A stretch of 48,013 bases of DNA from Halomonas stenophila (GTDB lineage: Bacteria; Pseudomonadota; Gammaproteobacteria; Pseudomonadales; Halomonadaceae). The stretch's first letter is position 1, and every line of letters begins with the position of its first letter. A program made the position numbers and the translations under genes. The notes below the pieces were generated by a model that was not told where the DNA came from, searched no databases, and saw nothing but the letters and a program-made list of their open reading frames with translations. The stretch is from the NCBI RefSeq assembly GCF_014192275.1, contig NZ_JACHXR010000001.1, forward strand, positions 859,478 to 907,490, given 5' to 3'. Below, piece after piece: positions 16,794 through 25,760 of this stretch.

Positions 16794-18143
16794 ATGCAGC
16801 TCACCATCCAGATCTACCGCCAGGGCCGATGGCAAGACGCGGCCCGCCTGGAACTTCCGCATCCGGAACGCGGCACGCGCGGTCCCGCCCGGCTCGGCTA
16901 CCTGCAGGACCATGCCCTGCAGTGGATGTCCCATGACGACGAGCACGCCTGCAGCTTGACCCTGCCGGTCGAGCTGATGATGCGGCACCACGGTGAGCGC
17001 TGGTTCGGCTTTCTCGAGGACATCATGCCGGCCGGGGCGAGCCGACGCTACTGGATACAGCACCTCGGCATCCAGGACCTGGCCCCCGGCGAGCAGGACA
17101 GCGAGCTGCTGCGCCTGGGCACCATCGCGCCGGTCGGCAATCTGCGCATCCGCGAGGCCGTGCCGCCTCGCCCCCCGGGCGGCACCCTGGAGGCCCAGCG
17201 CTTCCCGCTCAGCGATGTCATCGATCGCCATACCGATTTCCTCGAGTATGCCCAGCAGATGGGCGCCGCCAGCGGCGGGGCCACCGGCGCCGGCGGCGAG
17301 GCCCCCAAGCTGCTGGTGCGTCGCACGCCCGGCGGCGCGGTCTGGATCGACACCTGGCAGGACGACCCGACCAATCTCGATCCCCACTTCCTGGTCAAGT
17401 TTCCCCGCGGCCGGCGCAGCGCCGACGACTGCGACATCCTGCGCGCCGAGTACCACTACTACCGGGAACTGGCCGATCTCGGCGTCGACACCGTGCCCCG
17501 CCAGGGCCTGCAGCTGACCGAGGGAGAGCGCTACCCCTCGCTGTGGCTGCCTCGCTTCGACGTCGAGCCCCGCGAGGGGAAACTGTGCCGCTTCGGCCTG
17601 GAGTCCGTCTATGCCCTGCTCGGGGCGGCCCCGGGAACCCACCTGCGCCACCCTTCGGTGCTGGCACGGCTGGTCGCGTTGCTCGAGCGCCAGCATCGGG
17701 TGCGCGAGCTCGGCGAGCCCTTCGACCGGGCGGGCTTCGTGATCGAGTGGGTCAAGCGCGACCTGCTCAACGTGGCCTTCGGCAACTCCGACAACCACGG
17801 GCGCAACGCGGCCCTGCTCAAGCGCCCGGAGGGCATCTGGCACGCTCCGGTCTACGACTTCGCCCCCATGAAGGCCGATCCCGAGGGGGTGACGCGCACT
17901 ACCCAGTGGGGCCCGCCGCTGGAACAGGGCGGCGACTTCGACTGGCCCGCCATCGCCCGGGCCCTCGGCGAGCTGGTCGAGCCGGACCGCCTGATGGCCG
18001 AGCTGGAGCGCCTCGGGACCCGCCTGCATGGCCTGGGGGAGCGCCTGGCGGCGCGTGGTGTTCCCGAACGCATCCTGAGCATGCCCGCCGTGGGGCTCGG
18101 CCATCTCGACCGACGGTTGACGCGCTGGGGACTGTCACCATGA
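16794..18143 (+). CDS. hipA: HipA-family serine/threonine kinase toxin
   Basis: HipA toxins phosphorylate targets such as GltX and halt translation, giving persistence. The protein (449 residues from this start) has the N-terminal HipA couple domain, a Gly-rich loop GGATGAGGEAPKLLV (161-175) in the place of the ATP/autophosphorylation loop, HFLVKFP with the nucleotide-binding Lys, the catalytic GNSDNHGRN (330-338, D333) and the metal-binding YDFAPM (D355). All kinase residues seem present. MQLTIQIYRQ at 16794 aligns best with HipA N-termini; an upstream ATG at 16764 is equally possible and would overlap the inverted repeat. Both starts have weak ribosome binding sites. The stop overlaps the hipB start (ATGA). 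Confidence 0.88.
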   Translation: MQLTIQIYRQGRWQDAARLELPHPERGTRGPARLGYLQDHALQWMSHDDEHACSLTLPVELMMRHHGERWFGFLEDIMPAGASRRYWIQHLGIQDLAPGEQDSELLRLGTIAPVGNLRIREAVPPRPPGGTLEAQRFPLSDVIDRHTDFLEYAQQMGAASGGATGAGGEAPKLLVRRTPGGAVWIDTWQDDPTNLDPHFLVKFPRGRRSADDCDILRAEYHYYRELADLGVDTVPRQGLQLTEGERYPSLWLPRFDVEPREGKLCRFGLESVYALLGAAPGTHLRHPSVLARLVALLERQHRVRELGEPFDRAGFVIEWVKRDLLNVAFGNSDNHGRNAALLKRPEGIWHAPVYDFAPMKADPEGVTRTTQWGPPLEQGGDFDWPAIARALGELVEPDRLMAELERLGTRLHGLGERLAARGVPERILSMPAVGLGHLDRRLTRWGLSP

Positions 18144-18457
18144 AACCGACTCCCATGACACCCGAGGAGCGCGAGGCGGCGCTGCTGGATCAGCTCCGGC
18201 GCCTGATGCGCGGCGAGCTCAGCGAGGGGCAGGTGCTGCGCCACCTGCGCCGCGAGGTGCTGGGCCTGTCCCAGGGCGCCTATGCGGAGCTGGTGGGCGT
18301 CAGCCGGCGCACCCTGTCCGATCTCGAGCGGGACGCCGGCAACGCCTCCATGGCCAGCATGAACCGCGTCTTTCGCCCCCTGGGCCTGAGGGTCGGCCTG
18401 GTGCCCCGCCAGCCCGCCCTGCTGGCTCGCCTCGCCGAGGACGCCGACGGCCCCTGA
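18140..18457 (+). CDS. hipB: HipB-like XRE helix-turn-helix antitoxin
   Basis: This 105-residue protein carries an XRE-type HTH at about residues 43-66 (LSQGAYAELVGVSRRTLSDLE), the fold used by HipB to bind DNA and HipA. The N-terminal 40 residues form a charged helix region (REAALLDQLRRLMRGELSEG). ATG at 18140 overlaps the hipA stop, so its translation should be coupled to hipA. This order (toxin then antitoxin) is the reverse of E. coli hipBA. It ends 5 bp before the convergent RND gene stop. Confidence 0.85.
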   Translation: MKPTPMTPEEREAALLDQLRRLMRGELSEGQVLRHLRREVLGLSQGAYAELVGVSRRTLSDLERDAGNASMASMNRVFRPLGLRVGLVPRQPALLARLAEDADGP

Positions 18458-18462
18458 GGCCG

Positions 18463-21400
18463 TCAGGCGGTGTCCTGGCCGGCGCCATGCGCCCGCGCCG
18501 CATGGCGCCCGAGGCGTGAGCGCAGGTGCTCCAGGTAACTGAGCAGCACCGGGATCACCGCCAGCACCAGCAGGGTCGAGAGGCCGAGACCGAAGGCGAT
18601 GGACACGGCCATGGGGATCAGGAACTGCGCCTGCAGCGAGGTTTCGAAGAGCAGCGGCGTGAGGCCGCCGATGGTGGTCAGCGAGGTCAGCAGCACCGCC
18701 CTCACCCGCTGCACCACCGCCTCGTTGAGGGCCGCATCGATGGCCAACCCCTGGCGGCGCTGCTGGCGGTAGAAGGCTACCAGGATGATGGCGTTGTTGA
18801 CCACGATGCCCGACAGGCCGAAGAGCCCGAACAGCGACAGCATGGTCAGGTCGAGCCCCAGCAGCCAGTGCCCCAGCAGGGCGCCGACCAGCGCCAGCGG
18901 GATGATCGCCATGACGATCAGCGGCAGGCTCCAGGAGGCGAAGACCCAGGCCAGCACCACGTACATCAGGGTGAACCCCACCACCAGCCCCACGCGCATG
19001 TCGGCGAAGGTCTCCCGCTGGTCGGCGGAGCGCCCCTCGAAACTGTAGCGCACGCCGTGGTCGCGCATCAGCGCCGGCAGCACCGAGGCCTCCAGCCCGG
19101 CGAGGACACCATCGACGCTGTTGACCTCGGTATCGACGTCCGCGGTGACCTCCACCGCCAGCCGGCCGTCGGCATGGCGCAGCGCCTCGAAGCCCTGGCG
19201 ATGGTCCAGGGTCATGACCTGGTCCAGCGGCACGAAGCGCCCGTCCGAGGTGCGGATCGTCAGGCGCGCCAGGGTTTCCAGGCGTTCGCGCTGGTGGCGG
19301 GGCAGCAGCACCCGCACCTCGACCTCGTCGGGGCCGTCCTGGAAGACCTGCACCAGCCGGCCGTCGAAGGCGGCGCGCAGCTGGCGGCCCAGCTCCCGGG
19401 TGGTCAGGCCGAGCGCCTCGCCGCGGGGGCTGACCCGGTAGATCAGCTGCTCCCGGCCCCAGGGCATGTCGTCCTCGGTGTCGTGGACCCCCGGCAGCTC
19501 CGCCAGCGAGCGCGCCAGGGACCCGGCCGCCCGCTTGAGCGCCTCCGCCGACTCCCCGGTCAGGCGGACATTGACGTCCTTGCCGGGCGGCCCGGCGGCG
19601 CGCTCGGAGATGGTCAGGGTCTCCAGCCCCGCCGGCAGCGCCAGCCGCTCCCGCCAGGCGCGAATGAACGCGTCGTTACGCACCGTTCGGTCGTCGGAGG
19701 GGGTGAGCTCGACCATCAGCGAGCCCAGGTTGTCGCCGGCGCGGGAGGGCTCGCCACCGACCAGGATCGTCCCGTGGCGGGTCACCACGTGCTGCACCAG
19801 CCCCCCGCCCAGAGCCTTGTCGGTGGCCTCGAGGCTCGCCTCCATCCGGGCCAGCAGCCGGTCGACCCGGTCCCGGTCGGTGCCGGCGACGAAGCTGGCA
19901 TTGGCGTAGAGCACGGTGGGCTCCGGCGTGGGAAAGAAGTTGAAGGCCAGCCGGCCGCCCATCAGCAGCCCCAGGGTGACCAGCACCACGGCCACCGCCG
20001 CGGCCAGGGTCGAGGCCCGGTGGCGCAGGGTCAGCGCCGAGAAGCGCCGGAAGGGCCCTGCGCGGAAGGCGTCGAAGGCGGCCTCGAAGCGCTCCCGGGG
20101 GCGTGACAGCCGGCCGGCACGGCGCGCCCGGCCCGGCACGAAGGCATTGCGCAGGTGGGCGGGCAGCACCACGAAGCACTCCAGCAGCGAGGCGATCAGC
20201 ACGCAGATCATCACCACCGGGATATCGCCGAGGATGTTGCCGATCACCCCGCCCACCAGCAGCAGCGGCATGAAGGCCGCCACGGTGGTCAGCGACGAGG
20301 CCAGCACCGGCCAGAGCATGCGCCTGGCCGCGCCCTCGGAGGCATGCCGGGGGGCCTCGCCCTGGCGGAAATGGGCGTCGGCATCCTCGCCGACCACGAT
20401 GGCATCGTCGACGATCACCCCCAGCGCCATGATCAGCGCGAACAACGAGATCATGTTCACCGAGCCGCCGATCACCCAGAACACCGTCATGGCACCGAGG
20501 AAGGCCGTGGGAATGCCGATGGCCACCCACAGCGCCACCCGGGCCGGCAGGAAGAGGTAGAGCAGCCCGAGCACCAGCACCAGGCCCCCCAGGCCATTGC
20601 TGATCAGCAGCCCGATGCGTTCGGCGATCAGCCGCCAGGTCTCGTCGTGGACCTCGAGGCGGACCGAGGGCGGGAGTTGCGGGCGCGTCTCGTCGAGCCA
20701 GCGCTGCAGGGTCTCGGCGGCGGCCAGGGAGTTGCCGTTCTCGGCCCGCTGCAGCTGCAGCTCCACCGCCGGCCGGCCGTCCTGGCTGAGGGTGACCTGG
20801 CCGTCGCGGGATTCCCGGCGAATGGTGGCGATGTCGCCGAGCCGCAGCTGGACCCGGTCGCTGCTGAGGATCGGCAGCTCACCGAAGCCGGCGGCGCTGC
20901 GGCGCTGCTCCACGGCGCGCAGCTCGCGGGCGCTGTCCTGCTGGCCGAGCAGCCCCGCGGGCAGGTCCCGGGACATCACGTCGATGCGTTCGGCGATCTC
21001 GTCGAGGCTGAGCTGCAGGCCCTGCAGGCGCGCCACCGGCACCTCGATGCTGATCTGCTGCTCGGGCAGGCCCTGGGTCTCGACCCGGTCGATGCCGGCC
21101 TGCAGCAGGGCGTCCTCGAAGCGGTTGGCCAGCTGGCGCAGCTCCCGCTCGGAGACCGCACCGTGGATCAGCAGGCGGGCCACGGGCTCGTAATGGGCCA
21201 CCCGGCTGACGCGGGGCGGCTCGGCGTCCGCCGGCAGGTGGGTGAAGTCGTCGACCTGCTGGCGGACGTCGTCGAGGGCCAGCACCGGATCGGCGCCTTC
21301 CTGGAACTCGAGGGTGATACTGGAGACGCCCTGGGCCGAGGTGGAGGTCATGCGCTTGAGCCCGTCGAGGCTGCGCAGGCGCTGCTCCAGGGGAATCGTC

Positions 21401-21600
21401 ACGCCCTGCTCGACGTCCTCGGCGGCGGCCCCGGTCCACAGGGTGCGCACGCTGATGATGTCCAGGGCGAAGTTCGGGAAGAACTGGATGTTCATCCGCG
21501 CCAGCCCCAGGGCACCGCCCAGCAACATCACCAGCATGACCAGGTTGGCGGCCACGCGATGATGGACGAAGAAGCCGATCGGCCCCCGGCGACCGCTCAT
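18463..21600 (-). CDS. RND-family efflux permease (HAE1/AcrB type)
   Basis: This 1045-residue inner-membrane pump subunit uses the proton gradient to export hydrophobic compounds. It has twelve predicted membrane helices in two halves, two large periplasmic loops, the TM4 proton-relay aspartates in GVIVDDAIVV (near residues 390-400), and the repeated FFP strand (IQFFPNF; FNFFPTPEP). Length fits AcrB-like pumps. Its ATG at 21600 overlaps the stop of the adaptor gene (ATGA), giving coupled translation. No outer-membrane channel gene is nearby, so it probably borrows a TolC-like partner. Substrates cannot be predicted. Confidence 0.95.
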   Translation of the reverse strand: MSGRRGPIGFFVHHRVAANLVMLVMLLGGALGLARMNIQFFPNFALDIISVRTLWTGAAAEDVEQGVTIPLEQRLRSLDGLKRMTSTSAQGVSSITLEFQEGADPVLALDDVRQQVDDFTHLPADAEPPRVSRVAHYEPVARLLIHGAVSERELRQLANRFEDALLQAGIDRVETQGLPEQQISIEVPVARLQGLQLSLDEIAERIDVMSRDLPAGLLGQQDSARELRAVEQRRSAAGFGELPILSSDRVQLRLGDIATIRRESRDGQVTLSQDGRPAVELQLQRAENGNSLAAAETLQRWLDETRPQLPPSVRLEVHDETWRLIAERIGLLISNGLGGLVLVLGLLYLFLPARVALWVAIGIPTAFLGAMTVFWVIGGSVNMISLFALIMALGVIVDDAIVVGEDADAHFRQGEAPRHASEGAARRMLWPVLASSLTTVAAFMPLLLVGGVIGNILGDIPVVMICVLIASLLECFVVLPAHLRNAFVPGRARRAGRLSRPRERFEAAFDAFRAGPFRRFSALTLRHRASTLAAAVAVVLVTLGLLMGGRLAFNFFPTPEPTVLYANASFVAGTDRDRVDRLLARMEASLEATDKALGGGLVQHVVTRHGTILVGGEPSRAGDNLGSLMVELTPSDDRTVRNDAFIRAWRERLALPAGLETLTISERAAGPPGKDVNVRLTGESAEALKRAAGSLARSLAELPGVHDTEDDMPWGREQLIYRVSPRGEALGLTTRELGRQLRAAFDGRLVQVFQDGPDEVEVRVLLPRHQRERLETLARLTIRTSDGRFVPLDQVMTLDHRQGFEALRHADGRLAVEVTADVDTEVNSVDGVLAGLEASVLPALMRDHGVRYSFEGRSADQRETFADMRVGLVVGFTLMYVVLAWVFASWSLPLIVMAIIPLALVGALLGHWLLGLDLTMLSLFGLFGLSGIVVNNAIILVAFYRQQRRQGLAIDAALNEAVVQRVRAVLLTSLTTIGGLTPLLFETSLQAQFLIPMAVSIAFGLGLSTLLVLAVIPVLLSYLEHLRSRLGRHAARAHGAGQDTA

Positions 21601-22826
21601 GTCCCCTCCTCGGCGGTGTCGCGCTCGACCTTGAGGCCCTGGACGGCATTGGGCAGGTGGGTGGTGATCACCCGCTGCCCGTCGGCCAGGGTCTCGCCGG
21701 CCACCAGCACCCAGCTCTCCCCGTCGGGGCCGGGCACCTGGCCGCGGCGGGACACCGCGAGGCGGCGCATGCGCCCGTCGGCGTCCATCAGGTAGAGCAC
21801 ATCGTCGCCGTAGAGGGCGCTGGCCGGCACGGCCAGGGTATCCTCGGCGACCGGGCGCTCGAGGCGCACGTCCACCAGGCTGCCGGGACGCAGGCCCGCG
21901 TTCGCGCCCTCAAGGCGCAGGATCGCCTCGACGCCGGCGGGATCGCTCTCGCCGGCCAGCCCGGTGAGCACGAAGCGGGCCGCCTCCCCGTGCGCCACCA
22001 GGCGCCGGCCGGCGGCCAGCGCCTCCGACAGTTCGGCCTGGTAGGCCCGCGGAATCGTGGCCCTGAGTTCCAGGCCCTCCCGCGGGTAAACCGACAGCAA
22101 CTCGGCCCCCTCGCTGACCCGCTCCCCGGGGGCGGCGGCGATGCCGGTGACGATGCCGTCGAAGGGCGCCTCGACCCGGGCACGCTCGGCATCCCGGCGG
22201 GCCTCGGCGAGTCCGGCGCGGGCCTCGGCGAGGCCCGCCTCGAGGCCGCGCAGGCGGGCCGGATGCTCGGCGATGCTGCCCTCCCGGGCATTGACCGTGA
22301 CCCGAGCCCGCGCCAGGGCATCGCGGGCATCGTCGAGGGCCGCCTGCGAGGCCAGGTTACGCGCCACCAGGGAGCGGTTGCGTTCCAGCTGGCGCCGGGC
22401 GTTGTCCCGCAGCTCGCGCTCGCGCACCAGCGCGGCCTGGTCACGCTCGTGGCGGATGCGCGCGGCGTCGATCTGTGCCTCGAGATCCGCAACCCGGGCC
22501 TCGGCACGCGCCACCGGGGGACCGGTATCGGCATCGTCTAGGGCGACCAGCAGCTCGCCCGCGGCGACGTGCTGGCCCTCGCGCACCGGACGCTCGGCCA
22601 CCCGGGCGGTGAGCGGCGCGGTGACCGTCACCCGCTCCGGGGCCGTGATCTCGCCGTACAGGGGCAACACCGGCACCCGGTCGGCGAGCCTCACGGTCAG
22701 GGTCTCGACCCGCCAGCTGCGCTCCTGGGGGGTCACCGTGGCCGGCTCGGGGCGGGTCACCCTCAGCCCCACGAAGGCCGCCACGCCCAGGGCGAGAATC
22801 AGCAACGGGATCAGCAGTCTTCGCAT
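21597..22826 (-). CDS. RND efflux periplasmic adaptor (HlyD/AcrA-like membrane fusion protein)
   Basis: This 409-residue adaptor links the RND pump to an outer-membrane channel. An N-terminal hydrophobic segment (about residues 3-20) anchors it; then come a lipoyl-like half-motif (VREGQHVAAGELLVALDDAD), a long Arg/Glu/Ala-rich coiled coil (about 115-210), the second half-motif (EAPFDGIVTGIAAAPGERV) and a beta-barrel domain. The start at 22826 (MRRLLIPLLIL) is where the signal begins; upstream codons overlap the promoter region of the divergent regB gene. It is the first gene of a two-gene operon. Confidence 0.93.
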   Translation of the reverse strand: MRRLLIPLLILALGVAAFVGLRVTRPEPATVTPQERSWRVETLTVRLADRVPVLPLYGEITAPERVTVTAPLTARVAERPVREGQHVAAGELLVALDDADTGPPVARAEARVADLEAQIDAARIRHERDQAALVRERELRDNARRQLERNRSLVARNLASQAALDDARDALARARVTVNAREGSIAEHPARLRGLEAGLAEARAGLAEARRDAERARVEAPFDGIVTGIAAAPGERVSEGAELLSVYPREGLELRATIPRAYQAELSEALAAGRRLVAHGEAARFVLTGLAGESDPAGVEAILRLEGANAGLRPGSLVDVRLERPVAEDTLAVPASALYGDDVLYLMDADGRMRRLAVSRRGQVPGPDGESWVLVAGETLADGQRVITTHLPNAVQGLKVERDTAEEGT

Positions 22827-22977
22827 CGAACGGCGCCCATCGGCAAGAATTCGCAACCTCCAATATACAGCCTGGGCCCGCCGGGGGCAGCCGGGCGACA
22901 CATCGCCGCGCGGACGGAGAGGCGGCGCACCGGGCCAATCGGTTATCATCGCGGCACCGATCGCCTGCGGAGTCCCC

Positions 22978-24249
22978 ATGCAAGCCGCCCTGCCCCTGCC
23001 GCTGTCCACCCCCAACCGCAACCTGGTGCGCCTGACCATCGTGCGCGGGATCACCTGGACGGGGTTCCTGGCCGGCATCGTCATCGGCGTCGAGGGACTG
23101 GGCTTCGCCCTGGACCTTCCCGCGGTGATCGGCGTGATCCTGGTGATGGGCCTGATCAACGTCGGCACCTGGTGGCGCCTGGGGCGTCCCCGCGCCGTCA
23201 CCCACCGGGAGTACCTGAGCCACCTGCTCGCCGACGTGGGCGGGCTGACCCTGCTGTTCTACTTCACCGGGGGCTCCACCAACCCCTTCATCAACTACTA
23301 CCTGGTGCCGGTGACCATCGCCGCCGCCACCCTGCCCTGGCGCCATGCCTGGGCCGTCGCCGCCGCGGCCATGGCCGGCTACAGCTTCCTGATGTTCGTC
23401 TACCATCCGGTGCCCCAGCTCGGCATGCCCCATGCCGAGACCACCATCAACCTGCATACGCTGGGCATGTGGCTGAACTTCGCGCTGTCCGCCGGCCTGG
23501 TGACCTTCTTCCTCTACAAGATGGCCCGGGCCCTGCGCAGTCGGGAGCAGGCGCTGTCGCGCACCCGGGAAGCGGTGCTGCGCAACGAGCAGGTGCTCGC
23601 CGTGGCCACCCAGGCCGCCGGGACCGCCCACGAACTGGGGACCCCGCTGTCGACCATGGCCGTGCTGCTCAAGGAGATGCGCGAGGACGCCCGGGGCGAC
23701 ACCCAGCTGGAGACGGACATCGACCTGCTGCGCCAGCAGGTCAACACCTGCAAGTCACGCCTGCGCCACCTGGTGGACAGCGCCGATCGTCGCCGCATGG
23801 CCCAGCCCGAGGTTCGCGAGGCCGGCGACTGGCTCGCCACCGTGGTGCAGCGCTGGCTGGTGCTGCGCCCGGACGTGGCGCATCGCCTCGAGATCGCCGG
23901 GCGCCGTGGCCAGCCCCGGCTGGCGGTGGACGCCACCCTCGACCAGGCGCTGACCAACCTGCTCAACAATGCCGCGGACGCCAACCCCGACGACATCACC
24001 ATCCAGCTCGACTGGAACGACGAGGAGGTGGTGATCGACATCCGCGACCATGGTCCCGGGGTGGCACTGTCCATCGCCGACCAGCTGGGCGACACCTTCG
24101 TCTCCACCAAGAGCAAGGGGCTCGGCATCGGCCTGTTCCTGACCCATGCCACCATCAACCGCTTCGGTGGCGGCGTGAGCCTGTACAATCATCCCGAGGG
24201 TGGCACCCTGACCGAGGTGACCCTGCCCCGAAGCGACCCCGCGGCCTGA
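22978..24249 (+). CDS. regB: Redox-sensing histidine kinase RegB/PrrB/RoxS
   Basis: RegB-type kinases sense the quinone pool and redox state and control respiration and energy genes through RegA. The 423-residue protein has about six N-terminal membrane helices (20-185) with the RegB quinone motif GGSTNPF (98-104), the H-box AAGTAHELGTPLSTM with H218, a redox-type cysteine C258 in QQVNTCKSRLRHL at the position of the RegB switch cysteine, and an ATPase domain with N-box NNAADAN, DHGPGV and KGLGIGLFL. GGAG precedes ATG at 22978. It is followed after 35 bp by regA. Confidence 0.94.
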   Translation: MQAALPLPLSTPNRNLVRLTIVRGITWTGFLAGIVIGVEGLGFALDLPAVIGVILVMGLINVGTWWRLGRPRAVTHREYLSHLLADVGGLTLLFYFTGGSTNPFINYYLVPVTIAAATLPWRHAWAVAAAAMAGYSFLMFVYHPVPQLGMPHAETTINLHTLGMWLNFALSAGLVTFFLYKMARALRSREQALSRTREAVLRNEQVLAVATQAAGTAHELGTPLSTMAVLLKEMREDARGDTQLETDIDLLRQQVNTCKSRLRHLVDSADRRRMAQPEVREAGDWLATVVQRWLVLRPDVAHRLEIAGRRGQPRLAVDATLDQALTNLLNNAADANPDDITIQLDWNDEEVVIDIRDHGPGVALSIADQLGDTFVSTKSKGLGIGLFLTHATINRFGGGVSLYNHPEGGTLTEVTLPRSDPAA

Positions 24250-24284
24250 GCCGCCAGGGTCATCGACTCCCCCGCGAGGATGCC

Positions 24285-24824
24285 ATGCAAGACACCGCCC
24301 AACGCCTGCTGATCATCGACGACGACGAGATGTTCTGCCAAGTGCTGCATCGCGCCATGAGCCGCCGCGGCTTCGAGGCCCTGGTGGCCCACGATGCCGC
24401 CGAGGCCCTCTCCCTGGCCCGCCAGCACCAGCCGGAACTGGCCACCCTGGATCTCAAGCTGGAACAGGAGTCGGGACTCAAGCTGCTGCCGGACCTGCTG
24501 GAACTGGTCCCGGACTGCCGGGTGGTGGTGCTGACCGGCTACTCGAGCATCGCCACGGCGGTGGAGGCGATCAAGCTCGGCGCGGTGAACTACCTGTGCA
24601 AGCCGGCGGACGCCGACGAGGTGCTGGCCGCCCTGGGCCGGGAGGAAGGCGACCCCCAGGCCGAGGTGGCCGAGCATCCGCCCTCGATCAACCGCCTGAC
24701 CTGGGAGCATATCCAGAAGGTGCTGCAGGAACACGACGGCAACATCTCCGCCACCGCCCGGGCGCTGGGCATGCACCGCCGCACCCTGCAGCGCAAGCTG
24801 CAGAAGCGGCCGGTAAGGCGCTGA
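24285..24824 (+). CDS. regA: Response regulator RegA/PrrA/RoxR
   Basis: This is the DNA-binding partner of RegB. The 179-residue protein has a receiver domain with acidic pocket DDD (12-14), phospho-acceptor D56, T84 and K106, then a linker and a FIS-type HTH (about 151-174, GNISATARALGMHRRTLQRK) that is nearly identical in this family. GAGGATGCC precedes ATG at 24285. The stop is followed by an AGAGGGA heptamer repeat and inverted repeat. Confidence 0.95.
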   Translation: MQDTAQRLLIIDDDEMFCQVLHRAMSRRGFEALVAHDAAEALSLARQHQPELATLDLKLEQESGLKLLPDLLELVPDCRVVVLTGYSSIATAVEAIKLGAVNYLCKPADADEVLAALGREEGDPQAEVAEHPPSINRLTWEHIQKVLQEHDGNISATARALGMHRRTLQRKLQKRPVRR

Positions 24825-24830
24825 GGCGCC

Positions 24831-24875
24831 AGAGGGAAGAGGGAAGCCAAGATCGGTGCTTGTCTTCCCTCTTCC
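24831..24875. repeat. Heptamer repeat with 12-bp inverted repeat between regA and bdhA
   Basis: Two AGAGGGA units (24831-24844) overlap GGAAGAGGGAAG (24835-24846), whose exact complement CTTCCCTCTTCC lies at 24864-24875 with a 17-base loop. The two genes on either side are convergent, so the hairpin could terminate both. More degenerate AAGAAGG-type units follow the bdhA stop on the minus strand. There is no T-run. Confidence 0.6.
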
Positions 24876-24920
24876 AGGCGCGAAGCGCCGTTCTTCCTTC
24901 TTGAAGCGGCGCAGCGCGTC

Positions 24921-25691
24921 TTATTGCGCCGTCCACCCCAGGTCGATGTTCCAGCTCGCGCCGGTGACCGCCCCGGCGGCATCGGAGGCCAGGTAGCCGA
25001 CCAGCGAGGCCACCTCGGCGGGATCGATCAGCCGCTTGACCGCGGCGTTCTTGAGCATGATCTGCTCGACCACCTCCTGCTCCTCCATGCCGTGCAGTTT
25101 GGCCTGGTCGGCGATCTGGTTGTCGACCAGCGGCGTCTTCACGTAGGCGGGGCAGATGGCGTTGGCGGTGATGCCCTGGCTGCCGCCCTCCAGCGCGGCG
25201 GTCTTGGTCAGGCCGATCATGCCGTGCTTGGCGCTGATGTAGGCGGCCTTGCCCGGCGAGGCCACCTGGGCATGCACCGAGGCGACATTGACGATACGCC
25301 CCCAGCCCCCCTCGCGCATGGAGGGCCAGGCCGCCTGGGTCAGCAGGAAGGGCGCGGTCAGCATCAGGTCGATGATGCGACGCCACTGATCCTCGGGGAA
25401 GTCCTCGATGGGCGAGACGTGCTGGATGCCGGCGTTGTTGACCAGGATATCCAGGTGGCCGAAGCGCTTGAGGGCCTCCTGAACCGCCGCCTTGCAGGCC
25501 TCGCCGTCGGTCAGGTCGGCCTGGAAGAAGGCGGCCCCGGCCCGCTCGGCGACCTCCTGGCCGGCGGGGTTGAAGTCCACGGCCAACACCTGGTGGCCCT
25601 GCTCGCAGAGGTGGCGTACCACGGCCTCGCCGATGCCGCTGCTGGTCCCGGTGACCAGGGCGACGCGGGGGGTGGGGGCAGTTGCGGTCAT
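24921..25691 (-). CDS. bdhA: 3-hydroxybutyrate dehydrogenase
   Basis: This NAD-dependent SDR interconverts D-3-hydroxybutyrate and acetoacetate, the first step in using the monomer of poly-3-hydroxybutyrate. The 256-residue protein has TGTSSGIG (14-21), NNAGIQHVSPIEDF (85-98, typical of BDH), S138, Y151 and K155, and the BDH-like C-terminus GASWNIDLGWTAQ. AAGGAG lies five bases before ATG at 25691. Functional partners are the CoA-transferase at 28.6-30.2 kb and the acetoacetyl-CoA synthetase at 31.3 kb. Confidence 0.93.
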   Translation of the reverse strand: MTATAPTPRVALVTGTSSGIGEAVVRHLCEQGHQVLAVDFNPAGQEVAERAGAAFFQADLTDGEACKAAVQEALKRFGHLDILVNNAGIQHVSPIEDFPEDQWRRIIDLMLTAPFLLTQAAWPSMREGGWGRIVNVASVHAQVASPGKAAYISAKHGMIGLTKTAALEGGSQGITANAICPAYVKTPLVDNQIADQAKLHGMEEQEVVEQIMLKNAAVKRLIDPAEVASLVGYLASDAAGAVTGASWNIDLGWTAQ

Positions 25692-25760
25692 GTCGACTCC
25701 TTGAGGGTTGCCGGGAGATGGGCCCGTCCAGCATAAGGGCCCGCCACGCACAGCACCAGT

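Noticed and set aside
18526..20106. 526-codon open frame antisense to the RND pump gene
   Set aside because: Gln/Gly/His-rich shadow translation; the pump frame is certain.
22827..22977. Clear divergent promoters between the efflux adaptor and regB
   Set aside because: TATCAT (22944-22949, plus) and TATATT (22862-22867, minus) resemble -10 elements, but no -35 of any quality lies at the right spacing on either side.
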